In this document: one piece after another, positions 17,364 to 26,904 of the stretch
Layout of the letters: every line of letters begins with the position of its first letter
Position numbering within the stretch: position 1 is the stretch's first letter
Assembly: GCA_012964435.1 (NCBI GenBank)
Contig: DTTX01000073.1
Location: 31,375-95,374, forward strand
DNA from: Mesonia sp.
GTDB lineage: Bacteria; Bacteroidota; Bacteroidia; Flavobacteriales; Flavobacteriaceae
Direction: 5' to 3'
DNA: 64,000 bases
Translations under genes and position numbers: made by a program
The notes under the pieces: model-generated
Told to the model about the DNA's origin: nothing
Database searches by the model: none
What the model saw: the letters and a program-made list of their open reading frames with translations, nothing else

Positions 17364-18914
17364 ATGAAAAAAACGAACTTTCTTTTTCTTTTCGCACTTA
17401 TTATTTCGGTAAGCCTTTCCGCACAAATTAAAGACCGAAAACTCGATAAAGTCATTCAAAACTCACTCGAAACTTTCGATGTTCCAGGGATTTCTGTTGG
17501 AATTATTAAAGATGGCAAAATTGTTTATGCCGAAGGTCACGGCGTTCGCTCTTTAAAGAATAACCAACCGATGACGAAAGAAACTTTGGTCGGGATCGCT
17601 TCGAATAGTAAAGGTTTTACTTGTTTTTCTTTAGCGATGCTGGTTGATGAAGGCAAAATTAATTGGGATGATAAGGTGCGCAAATATATTCCGGAATTTA
17701 AAATGCCGGATGCTTTTGTGACTGAAGAATTTACGATTCGAGATCTAGTTACTCACCGTAGCGGCTTAGGTCTGGGCGCGGGAGATTTGATGTTTTTCCC
17801 TGAAGGAAGCGATTTCACCATCGATGATGTAATTGCCAATATGAGCAAACAAGATAACAAAAGTGCGTATCGCAGTTCGTTTAAATACAACAACAATATG
17901 TTTATTATTGCCGGTGAAGTGATTCATCGTGTAAGCGGACTCACTTGGGAAGAGTTTATTGAACAGAAAATCCTACAACCTGTCGGGATGAAAGACAGCA
18001 AAGCTTCTTACAGCCGCGTGACCGACAAATCGAATATAATTGACGCACATACCAGAACAGAAGGTGAAGTAATTGCCATACCACACGATTGGAGCGATCT
18101 TGCTAATCCTGCCGGCGGAATTATGAGTAACGTTGACGATATGTTAACCTGGGCAGAATTTTTAATGAATGATGCCGTAACCAAAGACGGAGAACGACTA
18201 CTAAGCGAAGAACAAATGCACAATTTATGGCAACTACAAACTCCCCTACCGGTTCGTAAAAACAACGATTACAATACTCATTTTTCAGGCTATTCGTTGG
18301 GTTGGTTTGTAAGCGATGTAAATGGCGGTTACAAACAAGTAACGCACACCGGCGGATTGTTAGGAACAGTAACGCAATTCACGATGATCCCAGAATTAGA
18401 CTTAGGAATTGTGGTGTTGACCAACCAAATGGTTGGGAGCGCATTTAGCTCGATCACCAATACCATCAAAGACAGCTATTTAGGTTACAAAAACCGCAAT
18501 TGGGTAGAAAAGTATGGCGAGAAAAATGAAGAATGGATCACTTATAACGACAGTATTAAAAATGCGGTTTACGATCAAGTAACCAACAGAAAAGCAAAAA
18601 ATACGATCGCCGCTTCACAAATTACCGGAACTTACCAAGACGATTGGTTTGGGAAGATCACTATTGAACAAAACGGAGAAGAACTTCTCATTGCTTCAGA
18701 ACGTTCTTCGCAGTTGAAAGGAAAATTACTTCCGTATAATTTAACTACTTATGTTGCCAAATGGGACAACCGTAGTTTTGATGCCGATGTATTTGTTTTA
18801 TTTACGTTGAATGAAGAAGGTGAAGCGATCGAAGCAACGATGAAACCTATTGCACCCATCACCGACTTTAGTTTCGATTTTGAAGATTTACATTTTTATA
18901 AGGTGAAAGAGTAA
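17364..18914 (+). CDS. Exported serine hydrolase (class C beta-lactamase/DD-peptidase fold)
   Basis: A 516-residue exported protein with a signal peptide (SVSLSAQ, cleavage near 20). The beta-lactamase/transpeptidase motifs are present: SNSK (S80 nucleophile, K83), YNN (Y175) and a late HTGG in KQVTHTGGLLG. After about residue 400 a lipocalin-like C-terminal domain of the DUF3471 type follows (ITGTYQDDWFGKITIEQNG). Such proteins are usually esterases or peptidases on D-amino-acid peptides rather than resistance enzymes. It stands alone, divergent from the alpha/beta hydrolase. Confidence 0.88.
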   Translation: MKKTNFLFLFALIISVSLSAQIKDRKLDKVIQNSLETFDVPGISVGIIKDGKIVYAEGHGVRSLKNNQPMTKETLVGIASNSKGFTCFSLAMLVDEGKINWDDKVRKYIPEFKMPDAFVTEEFTIRDLVTHRSGLGLGAGDLMFFPEGSDFTIDDVIANMSKQDNKSAYRSSFKYNNNMFIIAGEVIHRVSGLTWEEFIEQKILQPVGMKDSKASYSRVTDKSNIIDAHTRTEGEVIAIPHDWSDLANPAGGIMSNVDDMLTWAEFLMNDAVTKDGERLLSEEQMHNLWQLQTPLPVRKNNDYNTHFSGYSLGWFVSDVNGGYKQVTHTGGLLGTVTQFTMIPELDLGIVVLTNQMVGSAFSSITNTIKDSYLGYKNRNWVEKYGEKNEEWITYNDSIKNAVYDQVTNRKAKNTIAASQITGTYQDDWFGKITIEQNGEELLIASERSSQLKGKLLPYNLTTYVAKWDNRSFDADVFVLFTLNEEGEAIEATMKPIAPITDFSFDFEDLHFYKVKE

Positions 18915-18951
18915 TTTAATATAAGTTGAATTGAAATGGAGTTGAGCAAAA

Positions 18952-19019
18952 TCTCGACTCCGCTCGATTTGACAGCAAGCTTTAAAAAACTTATAAGTCA
19001 CACTGAGCGGAGTCGAAGT
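18952..19019. repeat. Imperfect inverted repeat (REP-like)
   Basis: Left arm at 18952-18973 (TCTCGACTCCGCTCGATTTG) and right arm at 18997-19019 (CACTGAGCGGAGTCGAAG) pair over the core CGACTCCGCTC, with a 23-base spacer. GACTCCGCTCAGTGTGAC-type palindromes are common between genes in Flavobacteriaceae. Nothing else is seen in this gap. Confidence 0.65.
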
Positions 19020-19057
19020 GTAGTTTTAAGTTTTTAATAAAATCTCCTAGAGCTATT

Positions 19058-19130
19058 CGTCATTCTGAACTTGTTTCAGAATCTCATCACGCCATTCAAA
19101 ATGAGATTCCGTTTCGAGCACGGAATGACG
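19058..19130. repeat. Palindromic repeat pair (REP-like)
   Basis: Two 30-base arms (19058-19087 and 19101-19130) share CGTCATTC and GAATCTCAT ends as inverted copies, with different middles (TGAACTTGTTTCA and its counterpart CGTTTCGAGCACG). A related half-unit is found at 58123-58152. It lies between two convergent genes and may also stop transcription. Confidence 0.7.
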
Positions 19131-19135
19131 AAATT

Positions 19136-20353
19136 TTAAAACAAGCTAATTCCAAAGGCTGAAAAGATACTTTTTAGGCCGAGTAATAAACAAATTAGAA
19201 TCACAATTCCGCTGAAGAAATTAAGCCACCAAGAATTTTTATGTTGCTGAAGTAATTTACGATCGTTCACGATCCACCATAAGAAAAGCGCAATGATTGG
19301 TAGAAGTATTCCGTTGGCGACTTGAGAGAACAAAATAAGTTCGGTAGGTCGGTAACCCAATGAAGCAAATACAACTCCCAAAAGCAAAACACCTATCCAA
19401 ACCAACTTAAATTTTTTGGTTCCTAAGGTTGATGGCCATCCTAAAATTTCTGCAGTAGCGAAAGCAGCTGCTAACGGCGCGGTAATCGCAGAAGAAATAC
19501 CTGCCGCTAAAAAACCGAAAGCAATAAAAGAAGAAGACCAACTTCCCAACAAAGGCTTCAACTGAAAAGACAAATCACTGATATCTTGTATTTCCGAAGG
19601 TTTCCCTTCAAAAGCAACCGCAGCAACAATTAGAATCGCCATGGTGATCATTCCGCCTAAAACAATCGACAAAATGGTATCTAAACGAGCTACTTTTAAA
19701 GATTTTGACTTCCCCCATTTTTCTTTAGCGGTCGAAGCGTGCAAAAATAAGTTGTAAGGCACCACAGTTGTCCCGATAATACCAACGACTAACAAAGTGT
19801 GATCTTCTGTAAATCTAGGTTGAAATAAACCCGACAAAACTTGCGACCAATCTGGATTCAATAAAAAGGCGGTCACCAAAAACACCAAGCCCATCAAACA
19901 CACCAAGCCCAAAATAGCTCTCTCGATCAAACGGTATTTCCCTGAAAAAAGCAATAAAAAAGCCAGCAGAGCCACGACTAAAATTAACGGATTTATGCCT
20001 GCAATTTCTTCAACCTGAAAACCTAAAACCGCTCCGGTAATATTGCCGGCTTCGTAAGCGGCGTTGCCTATTAAGATCGCCGAGATCACCAAAACCACAA
20101 CCGGGATTCGCCAAAAAGAATTTTGTGTTTTTTTCCGAAGTGCTTCGCCTACCCCTAACTTTGCTACCACTCCTAACCTAACTGACATTTCTTGCAGAAA
20201 AATAGTCGCGATTACCGAAAATAAAACCGCCCAAAGCAAAGTATAACCGGTTTTTGCTCCGGCAATCGTAGCTGTGGTAACCGTACCCGGACCTATAAAC
20301 GCGGCCGCCACTAAAATACCGGGACCTAATTCTTTTAGTTTTTTTAGCATCAT
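19136..20353 (-). CDS. Nramp-family transporter with altered metal site
   Basis: A 405-residue membrane protein with about 11 hydrophobic segments and the Nramp fold. The hallmark DPGN of helix 1 is here GPGT (residues 21-24), and the helix 6 MPHNL motif is VPYNL (198-202). So the aspartate, asparagine and methionine that bind Mn2+ or Fe2+ in DraNramp and other members are all replaced, as is the helix 6 histidine. The helix 6 continuation NLFLHAS is kept. Transport of a different ion, or another function, is likely; naming it MntH would be unsafe. It stands alone between a repeat cluster and a hairpin. Confidence 0.88.
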   Translation of the reverse strand: MMLKKLKELGPGILVAAAFIGPGTVTTATIAGAKTGYTLLWAVLFSVIATIFLQEMSVRLGVVAKLGVGEALRKKTQNSFWRIPVVVLVISAILIGNAAYEAGNITGAVLGFQVEEIAGINPLILVVALLAFLLLFSGKYRLIERAILGLVCLMGLVFLVTAFLLNPDWSQVLSGLFQPRFTEDHTLLVVGIIGTTVVPYNLFLHASTAKEKWGKSKSLKVARLDTILSIVLGGMITMAILIVAAVAFEGKPSEIQDISDLSFQLKPLLGSWSSSFIAFGFLAAGISSAITAPLAAAFATAEILGWPSTLGTKKFKLVWIGVLLLGVVFASLGYRPTELILFSQVANGILLPIIALFLWWIVNDRKLLQQHKNSWWLNFFSGIVILICLLLGLKSIFSAFGISLF

Positions 20354-20410
20354 TTTTTTGATAATGACCTCAATATAATCAGCTTTTCTATAAAACGAGA
20401 GGTTTCAAAT

Positions 20411-20446
20411 AAAAAAACCCCACAAGTTCTAAAGCCTGTGAGGTCT
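20411..20446. terminator. Hairpin terminator-like element
   Basis: A hairpin of the form CCTCACAGG/CTTGTGGGG (minus strand, with G-U pairs) followed by seven T. It lies downstream of the M24 peptidase gene and upstream of the Nramp-like gene, fitting termination of the former. Confidence 0.65.
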
Positions 20447-20502
20447 GTTTATTAAATTCAAATTACACTGAAACCAGCTCAGCTTGAAATTCAGTAAATA
20501 AA

Positions 20503-21795
20503 TTAGCTATTCATTAACTCTTCAATTTCATCAGCTTCAATCGGGATATTTTTCATCAAGTTAATCGGTTCTCCTTTTTCTTGAATCACGACATCATCTT
20601 CTAAACGAATTCCGAAGCCTTCTTCCGGCAGGTAAACTCCGGGTTCTACTGTAAATACTTGATTTGCTACCATAGGTTCGTGTAACAATCCGTAATCGTG
20701 CGTATCTAAACCAATGTTATGCGACGTACCATGCATAAAGTATTTTTTATAAGCCGGCCAGTCCGGATTTTCGTTTTGCACATCGGCTTTATCTAAAATA
20801 CCAAGATCTAAAAATGCTGAAGTCGCCATTTTACCAACTTCTTTGTGGTAAGAAGCCCAATCGGTTCCCGGCACTAACATCTTGGTCGCATCTTTTTTAA
20901 TCTGATTAATTTTATTGTAAACTTCTTTTTGACGCTTACTGAACTTTCCGCTCACCGGAATGGTTCTCGACATATCGCTAGCGTAATTCGCGTACTCGGC
21001 TCCTACATCTAGTAAAATTAATTCACCTTCTTTACACTGCATTTTATTTTCAATATAATGAAGTACGTTAGCATTTTGCCCGGAAGCTACAATTGGCGTA
21101 TACGCAAAGCCACGAGAGCGATTACGTAAAAACTCGTGCATAAATTCAGCTTCAATTTCATATTCCCAAACGCCGGGTTTTACAAAATTTAAAATTCTTC
21201 TGAAACCTTTCTCGGTAATGTTACAAGCTTGTTGCATCACATCGATCTCTAATTGATCTTTTACCGAACGAAGGCGTTGTAAAATCGGATTACTTTTAGC
21301 TACCGAATGTGCCGGGTATTTCTCTAACAACCACTTATTAAATCGAGCTTCACGAGTTTCTGTCTCCACATTTGCGCGGTAATGCTCGTTTGTATTAATG
21401 TAAACTGTTTCGCTTTGCGCCATTAACTCGTGTAAAACTTTATGGAAGTCTTTTAACCAATACACAGTTTTTACTCCAGAAGTTTCAAAAGCTTTTTCTT
21501 TGGTTAACTTCTCTCCTTCCCAAACGGCAATATGCTCGTTTGTTTCGGTTAAGAAAAGAATTTCACGGTGCTTTTCGTGTGGCGCATCGGGAAATAATAC
21601 TAAAACACTTTCTTCCTGATCGACACCACTTAGAAAATAAATATTTCGATCTTGCTGAAAAGGAATCGTACTATCGGCACCGATCGGATATGTATCGTTA
21701 GAATTAAAAACCGCTAAACTATTCGGCTTCATTTGTGCCATAAAGTTTTTACGATTCTTTATAAATAAGTCTGAATTTATAGGTTGATATCTCAT
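20503..21795 (-). CDS. Xaa-Pro aminopeptidase (M24B)
   Basis: A 430-residue aminopeptidase P family enzyme that removes an N-terminal residue before proline. The N-terminal creatinase-like domain (ADSTIPFQQDRNIYFLSG) leads into a C-terminal pita-bread domain with the dinuclear metal ligands: LLDVGAEYANYASDMSRT (two Asp), HGTSHNIGLDTHD (His), FTVEPGVYLP (Glu) and IRLEDDVVI (Glu). All five are intact. No signal peptide, so cytoplasmic. It stands alone. Confidence 0.93.
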   Translation of the reverse strand: MRYQPINSDLFIKNRKNFMAQMKPNSLAVFNSNDTYPIGADSTIPFQQDRNIYFLSGVDQEESVLVLFPDAPHEKHREILFLTETNEHIAVWEGEKLTKEKAFETSGVKTVYWLKDFHKVLHELMAQSETVYINTNEHYRANVETETREARFNKWLLEKYPAHSVAKSNPILQRLRSVKDQLEIDVMQQACNITEKGFRRILNFVKPGVWEYEIEAEFMHEFLRNRSRGFAYTPIVASGQNANVLHYIENKMQCKEGELILLDVGAEYANYASDMSRTIPVSGKFSKRQKEVYNKINQIKKDATKMLVPGTDWASYHKEVGKMATSAFLDLGILDKADVQNENPDWPAYKKYFMHGTSHNIGLDTHDYGLLHEPMVANQVFTVEPGVYLPEEGFGIRLEDDVVIQEKGEPINLMKNIPIEADEIEELMNS

Positions 21796-22020
21796 AAATG
21801 TTGAATTTTTTCAAATTTATGAAAGGCTAAGGAGAATCTTTCGATTCACTTTAAAAAAATAAATATTGAATGCTAAACTTTTCCTGCTTTTTGCTAATTT
21901 CAATCCAATAAATCACTTATTCAACTAGAAATCAATTCAACTTTTAAGGCAATCGATTGCAATAGAACGAAAACGTAATAGCTTATACTAATTCTAAATA
22001 AGCAGAAACGATTATGAAAG

Positions 22021-22052
22021 TTTGTCAATAAGTATTTTGAAGCGTATTTTTG
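22021..22052 (+). promoter_or_regulatory. Promoter of the sdhCAB operon
   Basis: TTTG (22021-22024), a 20-base spacer and TATTTTTG (22045-22052) match the Bacteroidota sigma-ABfr consensus closely. Transcription would start near 22058, so a GTG at 22054 cannot be the sdhC start and the ATG at 22084 is favoured, leaving a leader of about 25 bases. Confidence 0.7.
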
Positions 22053-22083
22053 TGTGAAATTTTTAAATAAATACTCAAAACCA

Positions 22084-22746
22084 ATGGGTGGATTAATAAA
22101 ATCTTCTGTAGCAAAGAAATTTGCTATGGCTTTATCGGGACTCTTCCTTGTTCTTTTTTTAGCACAACACTTTACCATCAACTTTACATCTGTAATTGCT
22201 CCAGACACTTTTAACGAGTTGTCGCATTTTATGGGTACCAACTTCTTAGTTCAGGCTATTTTACAGCCGGTATTAATTTTCGGAGTATGTTTTCACTTTA
22301 TTATGGGATTCGTTTTAGAAATTCATAATAGAAAAGCGCGTGCAATTAGCTACGTAAAGTATAACGGAAGTGCCAATTCTAGCTGGATGTCTAGAAACAT
22401 GATTTATTCGGGAGCTGTAATTTTAGCTTTCTTAGCTTTACACTTTTACGACTTTTGGGTTCCAGAATTAGTGCATAAATATGTACAATCTCACCCGGAA
22501 GATCCAACAAGATACTACGAAGAAACTATTGCAAAATTCGAAAGCCCTGTAAGAACGGGATTGTATGTGATCTCTTTCATCTTCTTGATGTTACACTTAC
22601 TTCACGGTTTTGCTTCTTCATTTCAATCTGTAGGGTGGAATAACAAGTATTCTAAAGGAATTCAAGGCTTCACAAAAGCTTTTGCGATTATTATTCCGTT
22701 AGGCTTTATTTTTATTGCAGTATTCCACTATATCAATAACTTATAA
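22084..22746 (+). CDS. sdhC: Succinate dehydrogenase cytochrome b subunit
   Basis: With the ATG at 22084 the protein has 220 residues, starting [19 protein letters not shown] as usual for flavobacterial SdhC. Five hydrophobic segments are visible, with histidines in or near them ([26 protein letters not shown]), fitting a five-helix di-haem b subunit of the type that works without SdhD. It anchors SdhAB and passes electrons to menaquinone. It is followed 14 bases later by sdhA. Confidence 0.93.
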   Translation: MGGLIKSSVAKKFAMALSGLFLVLFLAQHFTINFTSVIAPDTFNELSHFMGTNFLVQAILQPVLIFGVCFHFIMGFVLEIHNRKARAISYVKYNGSANSSWMSRNMIYSGAVILAFLALHFYDFWVPELVHKYVQSHPEDPTRYYEETIAKFESPVRTGLYVISFIFLMLHLLHGFASSFQSVGWNNKYSKGIQGFTKAFAIIIPLGFIFIAVFHYINNL

Positions 22747-22760
22747 TACGCAGAAAGATT

Positions 22761-24764
22761 ATGTCAGTTTTCGAATCAAAAATACCAGAAGGGCCACTTA
22801 AAGATAAGTGGACAAAACATAAAAATGATATTAACCTGGTTAACCCGGCCAACAAGCGTAATATAGATGTTATTGTGATCGGTACAGGTTTAGCCGGTGG
22901 TAGTGCCGCTGCAACTTTAGCAGAACTAGGCTACAATGTAAAAACTTTTTGTTACCAAGATTCTCCAAGACGTGCGCACTCGATTGCAGCACAAGGAGGG
23001 ATTAACGCCTCTAAAAACTATCAAGGAGATGGTGACTCTGATTATAGATTATTTTACGATACCGTAAAAGGTGGTGATTACCGTTCTCGTGAGGCTAACG
23101 TTTATCGTTTAGCTGAAGTTTCTGGTAATATTATCGACCAATGTGTGGCACAAGGTGTTCCTTTTGCTCGTGAATACGGTGGACTTTTAGATAACCGTTC
23201 TTTTGGTGGAGTTCTTGTATCGAGAACTTTTTACGCAAAAGGGCAAACAGGACAGCAATTATTATTAGGCGCATATTCTGCGATGAACCGTCAAATTAAC
23301 CGCGGAAAGATCCAATCTTTCAACCGTCACGAAATGATGGATTTGGTTTTAGTAGATGGTAAAGCTCGTGGAATTATCGCTAGAAATATGGTTACTGGAG
23401 AAATCGAAAGACACTCAGCACACGCTGTAGTTTTAGCTTCCGGTGGTTATGGTAACGTATTTTTCTTATCGACCAATGCAATGGGAAGTAACGTAATGGC
23501 AGCTTGGAGAGCTCACCGTAGAGGAGCTTACTTTGCTAACCCTTGTTACACGCAAATTCACCCAACTTGTATCCCGGTTTCAGGAGAACATCAGTCTAAA
23601 TTAACATTGATGTCTGAGTCTCTTCGTAACGATGGTCGTATTTGGGTACCGAAGAAAAAAGAAGATGCGATCGCCATTAGAGAAGGTAAGAAAAAACCAA
23701 CTGAACTTTCTGAAGAAGAAAGAGATTATTACTTAGAAAGAAGATATCCTGCTTTTGGTAACCTTGTACCTCGAGATGTAGCTTCTCGCGCAGCAAAAGA
23801 ACGTTGCGATGCAGGTTTCGGAGTAAATAAAACAGGTGAAGCCGTATTTTTAGATTTTGCTAGCGCTATTAAGCGTTACGGAAAAGAAGCAGCGTTCTCT
23901 TCAGGAAACAAAAATGCTTCTGAAGCAGAGATCATTAAATTAGGAAAAGAAGTTGTTGAAGCTAAATATGGTAACCTTTTCCAGATGTATCAGAAAATCG
24001 TAGATCAAAATCCTTACGAAACTCCAATGATGATCTATCCTGCAGTACACTATACAATGGGAGGTCTTTGGGTAGATTACAACCTACAAACTACCATCCC
24101 TGGATGTTATGCTGCCGGTGAAGCAAATTTCTCTGATCACGGAGCTAACAGACTTGGAGCTTCTGCATTAATGCAAGGTTTAGCCGATGGTTATTTTGTA
24201 TTACCTTATACAATCGGAGATTATCTTTCTAAAGATATTAGAACCGGTAAAATACCAACAGATTCACCAGAGTTTGATGCCGCTGAAAAAGATGTAAAAG
24301 ATAAAATCTCAAAATTAATGAATGCTTCAGGGAAGCACTCGGTAGATTATTATCACAAGAAACTTGGTAAAATCATGTGGAACAAGTGTGGTATGGCTCG
24401 TAACGCTCAAGGTCTTCAAGAAGCTTTAGATGAAATTAAAGAACTTCGTGAAGATTTCTGGGCAAATGTAAAAGTACCAGGTGCCGCAGAAGGTAAAAAT
24501 GCCGAATTAGAAAAAGCAGGTCGTGTAGCAGATTTCTTAGAATTAGGAGAGTTGTTTGCCAAAGATGCTTTACACAGAAATGAATCTTGTGGTGGTCACT
24601 TTAGAGAAGAATACCAAACCGAAGAAGGTGAAGCACTTAGAGATGATGAAAACTTTAAATATGTAGCAGCTTGGGAATACAAAGGAAACCCAAGAGACGC
24701 ACAATTACACAAAGAAGAATTAGACTTCAAGAATATTGAATTGAAAACAAGAAGCTATAAATAG
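22761..24764 (+). CDS. sdhA: Succinate dehydrogenase flavoprotein subunit
   Basis: The 667-residue flavoprotein oxidises succinate to fumarate. The FAD Rossmann motif is [19 protein letters not shown] (about residues 37-55), the flavin-attachment region is [17 protein letters not shown], and the substrate region includes [16 protein letters not shown] and [13 protein letters not shown]. Its length and sequence pattern are of the long form found with five-helix cytochrome b (as in Wolinella and Bacillus), not the E. coli four-subunit type. Confidence 0.97.
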   Translation: MSVFESKIPEGPLKDKWTKHKNDINLVNPANKRNIDVIVIGTGLAGGSAAATLAELGYNVKTFCYQDSPRRAHSIAAQGGINASKNYQGDGDSDYRLFYDTVKGGDYRSREANVYRLAEVSGNIIDQCVAQGVPFAREYGGLLDNRSFGGVLVSRTFYAKGQTGQQLLLGAYSAMNRQINRGKIQSFNRHEMMDLVLVDGKARGIIARNMVTGEIERHSAHAVVLASGGYGNVFFLSTNAMGSNVMAAWRAHRRGAYFANPCYTQIHPTCIPVSGEHQSKLTLMSESLRNDGRIWVPKKKEDAIAIREGKKKPTELSEEERDYYLERRYPAFGNLVPRDVASRAAKERCDAGFGVNKTGEAVFLDFASAIKRYGKEAAFSSGNKNASEAEIIKLGKEVVEAKYGNLFQMYQKIVDQNPYETPMMIYPAVHYTMGGLWVDYNLQTTIPGCYAAGEANFSDHGANRLGASALMQGLADGYFVLPYTIGDYLSKDIRTGKIPTDSPEFDAAEKDVKDKISKLMNASGKHSVDYYHKKLGKIMWNKCGMARNAQGLQEALDEIKELREDFWANVKVPGAAEGKNAELEKAGRVADFLELGELFAKDALHRNESCGGHFREEYQTEEGEALRDDENFKYVAAWEYKGNPRDAQLHKEELDFKNIELKTRSYK

Positions 24765-24800
24765 ATGCCGGTATTGAGCTATGAGGTGTTACAACTTAGC

Positions 24801-24828
24801 GACTCAGTACTCAATACTCAATACTAAA
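24801..24828. repeat. 7-bp tandem repeat between sdhA and sdhB
   Basis: Three copies of ACTCAAT (the first as ACTCAGT) plus a partial copy, within the 75-base gap between sdhA and sdhB. It does not form a hairpin. Confidence 0.55.
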
Positions 24829-24839
24829 ATCTAAAAGAT

Positions 24840-25586
24840 ATGAAACTTACACTTAAAATATGGCGCCAAGAAAACGCTAATGCTAAGGGAAAGATGGTAA
24901 CCTATCCGATCGACGGAGTTGAAGGTGATATGTCTTTTCTTGAAATGTTAGACGTTTTAAATGAAGAATTGATCAACAAAGGAGAAGAGCCGGTAGAATT
25001 TGATCACGATTGTCGTGAAGGTATTTGCGGAGCTTGTTCTTTACAAATAAACGGTGAACCTCACGGTCCCGATAAATTGGTAACTACTTGCCAATTACAC
25101 ATGCGTTCGTTTAAAGATGGAGATACCATTGTGATTGAACCATTTAGAGCTAAAGCTTTTCCGGTAGTAAAAGATTTAATTGTAGATCGAGGTGCTTTTG
25201 ATCGTATTCAGCAAGCTGGTGGTTACGTTTCTGTAAACACTTCTGGTAACACGATCGATGCCAACAGTATTCCTGTGAACAAACACGACGCAGACGACTC
25301 ATTTGCAGCAGCAACTTGTATTGGTTGTGGTGCTTGTGTGGCAGCTTGTAAAAACGCAAGTGCGATGTTATTTACTTCGGCTAAAGTTTCTCAATATGCT
25401 TTATTACCACAAGGTCAAGTTGAAGCTACCGAGCGTGTACAAAATATGGTTCGCCAAATGGACTTAGAAGGTTTTGGTAACTGTAGTAATACCGGAGCTT
25501 GCGAGATCGAATGTCCTAAAGGAATTTCTTTAGAGAATATTGCAAGAATGAACCGCGAATATATGAGCGCAACTTCAAAAGGATAA
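24840..25586 (+). CDS. sdhB: Succinate dehydrogenase iron-sulfur subunit
   Basis: The 248-residue subunit carries the three clusters that link FAD to quinone. The [2Fe-2S] site is CREGICGAC with a later Cys (VTTCQL); the [4Fe-4S] site is [11 protein letters not shown]; the remaining cysteines of the 3Fe-4S site lie in [15 protein letters not shown]. No ligand is missing. The gap of 75 bases after sdhA holds only a short tandem repeat. A hairpin terminator closes the operon at 25607-25646. Confidence 0.97.
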   Translation: MKLTLKIWRQENANAKGKMVTYPIDGVEGDMSFLEMLDVLNEELINKGEEPVEFDHDCREGICGACSLQINGEPHGPDKLVTTCQLHMRSFKDGDTIVIEPFRAKAFPVVKDLIVDRGAFDRIQQAGGYVSVNTSGNTIDANSIPVNKHDADDSFAAATCIGCGACVAACKNASAMLFTSAKVSQYALLPQGQVEATERVQNMVRQMDLEGFGNCSNTGACEIECPKGISLENIARMNREYMSATSKG

Positions 25587-25606
25587 ATCATCTATCTTTA
25601 TAAATT

Positions 25607-25646
25607 AAAATCCCAAATTCACTTTGTTGAGTTTGGGATTTTTTAT
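25607..25646 (+). terminator. Terminator of sdhCAB
   Basis: The stem AAAATCCCAAA pairs with TTTGGGATTTT across a 14-base loop and is followed by a T tract, 21 bases after the sdhB stop. Confidence 0.8.
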
Positions 25647-25672
25647 TTCTATATTCGAGAAAATCATTGCTA

Positions 25673-26821
25673 ATGAATTTCTCTATCGAATCTAAACTCC
25701 CTAATTTGGGAACCACCATATTTACCAAAATGAGTAAATTGGCGCAAGAATACAACGCCATTAATCTTTCACAAGGTTTTTCTGACTTCCCTCCTAACCA
25801 AAAATTATTAGAATTAGTAAAACAGAGTTTAGATGAAAATCACAATCAATACGCTCCGCTCGCGGGTTTAATTTCTCTTCGGAAAACACTAGCTGAAAAA
25901 ATATTCAAAAGTTATGGCAGCCGTTATTCTGCAGAAGAAGAAATTACGATCACTGCCGGAGCTACGCAAGCTATTTTTACGGCAATTTCTGCATTCATTA
26001 ATAAAGATGATGAAGTAATTGTATTTAAACCGGCTTATGATTGTTACGAACCGGCAATCGAATTATACGGCGGCAAACCGATTTTAATAGAAATGAAAGC
26101 GCCAACGTATAAAATCGATTGGCAAGAAGTTTCAGCAAAGATCACTTCAAAAACTAAAATGATCGTGATCAATACGCCGCACAATCCCAGCGGAACGGTA
26201 TTAGCAAAAGAAGATTTGCTTCAGCTTCAACAATTGGTAGAGAACACCAATATTTTAATTTTGAGTGATGAAGTTTACGAACATTTAATTTACGACGGCA
26301 AAGAACACCAAAGTGTAGCTAGATTTCCCAAATTGGCAGAACGTTCTTTGATCACCTATTCTTTTGGAAAAACCTTTCACGTGACCGGCTGGAAAGTAGG
26401 ATACTGTGTTGCTCCTGAAGAGTTAATGAAAGAGTTTCGAAAAGTACACCAATACAATGTGTTTTGCGTGAATCACCCTATGCAATGGGCATTGAATGAA
26501 TATTTACAAAATCCCGAACACTACTTAGAACTTTCAGCATTTTACCAAGAGAAAAGAGATTATTTTATTCAGCAGATAAAAAATTCAAGATTAGAATTGT
26601 TACCGGCACAAGGCACGTATTTTCAGACAGCATCTTACAAAAACATCACTACCGAAAAAGATACCGATTTTGCATTGCGATTAATTAAAGAAAAAGGTCT
26701 GGCGACGATCCCGGTTTCAGTATTCAATAAAGATCAAAAAGATGAATTGATGTTGCGCTTTTGTTTTGCTAAAAAGAAAGAAACCCTAGCAAAAGCTGCA
26801 GTGATAATTAACAGTTTATAA
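25673..26821 (+). CDS. Class I aminotransferase (methionine/kynurenine aminotransferase type)
   Basis: With the ATG at 25673 the enzyme has 382 residues (a TTG two codons earlier is less likely). PLP fold-type I features: ITAGATQAIFTAI, INTPHNPSGTVL, ILSDEVYEHL and the lysine in SFGKTFHVTGWK. The start NLGTTIFTKMSKLA and INLSQGFSDFPP match the YbdL-like methionine aminotransferase and kynurenine aminotransferase group. It is monocistronic between two hairpins. The exact amino donor cannot be fixed by sequence alone. Confidence 0.9.
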   Translation: MNFSIESKLPNLGTTIFTKMSKLAQEYNAINLSQGFSDFPPNQKLLELVKQSLDENHNQYAPLAGLISLRKTLAEKIFKSYGSRYSAEEEITITAGATQAIFTAISAFINKDDEVIVFKPAYDCYEPAIELYGGKPILIEMKAPTYKIDWQEVSAKITSKTKMIVINTPHNPSGTVLAKEDLLQLQQLVENTNILILSDEVYEHLIYDGKEHQSVARFPKLAERSLITYSFGKTFHVTGWKVGYCVAPEELMKEFRKVHQYNVFCVNHPMQWALNEYLQNPEHYLELSAFYQEKRDYFIQQIKNSRLELLPAQGTYFQTASYKNITTEKDTDFALRLIKEKGLATIPVSVFNKDQKDELMLRFCFAKKKETLAKAAVIINSL

Positions 26822-26828
26822 AAAAGCA

Positions 26829-26850
26829 AAGGCAAACCTAAGTTTGCCTT
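26829..26850. terminator. Short hairpin after the aminotransferase
   Basis: AAGGCAAA, CCTAAG and TTTGCCTT form a stem with a weak T tail, eight bases after the stop codon. A likely but modest terminator. Confidence 0.55.
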
Positions 26851-26904
26851 CTGGAACAAAACAAAAAATGATTTTCACTACCCCTTTATGAAATCAACTT
26901 TGTT

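Noticed and set aside
17364-18914. Antibiotic-resistance beta-lactamase
   Set aside because: The fold motifs are those of broad serine hydrolases with a DUF3471-like tail; no evidence favours beta-lactam hydrolysis.
24801-24828. Possible CRISPR-like short repeat array
   Set aside because: Units are seven bases and directly adjacent, with no spacers and no cas genes in the window.
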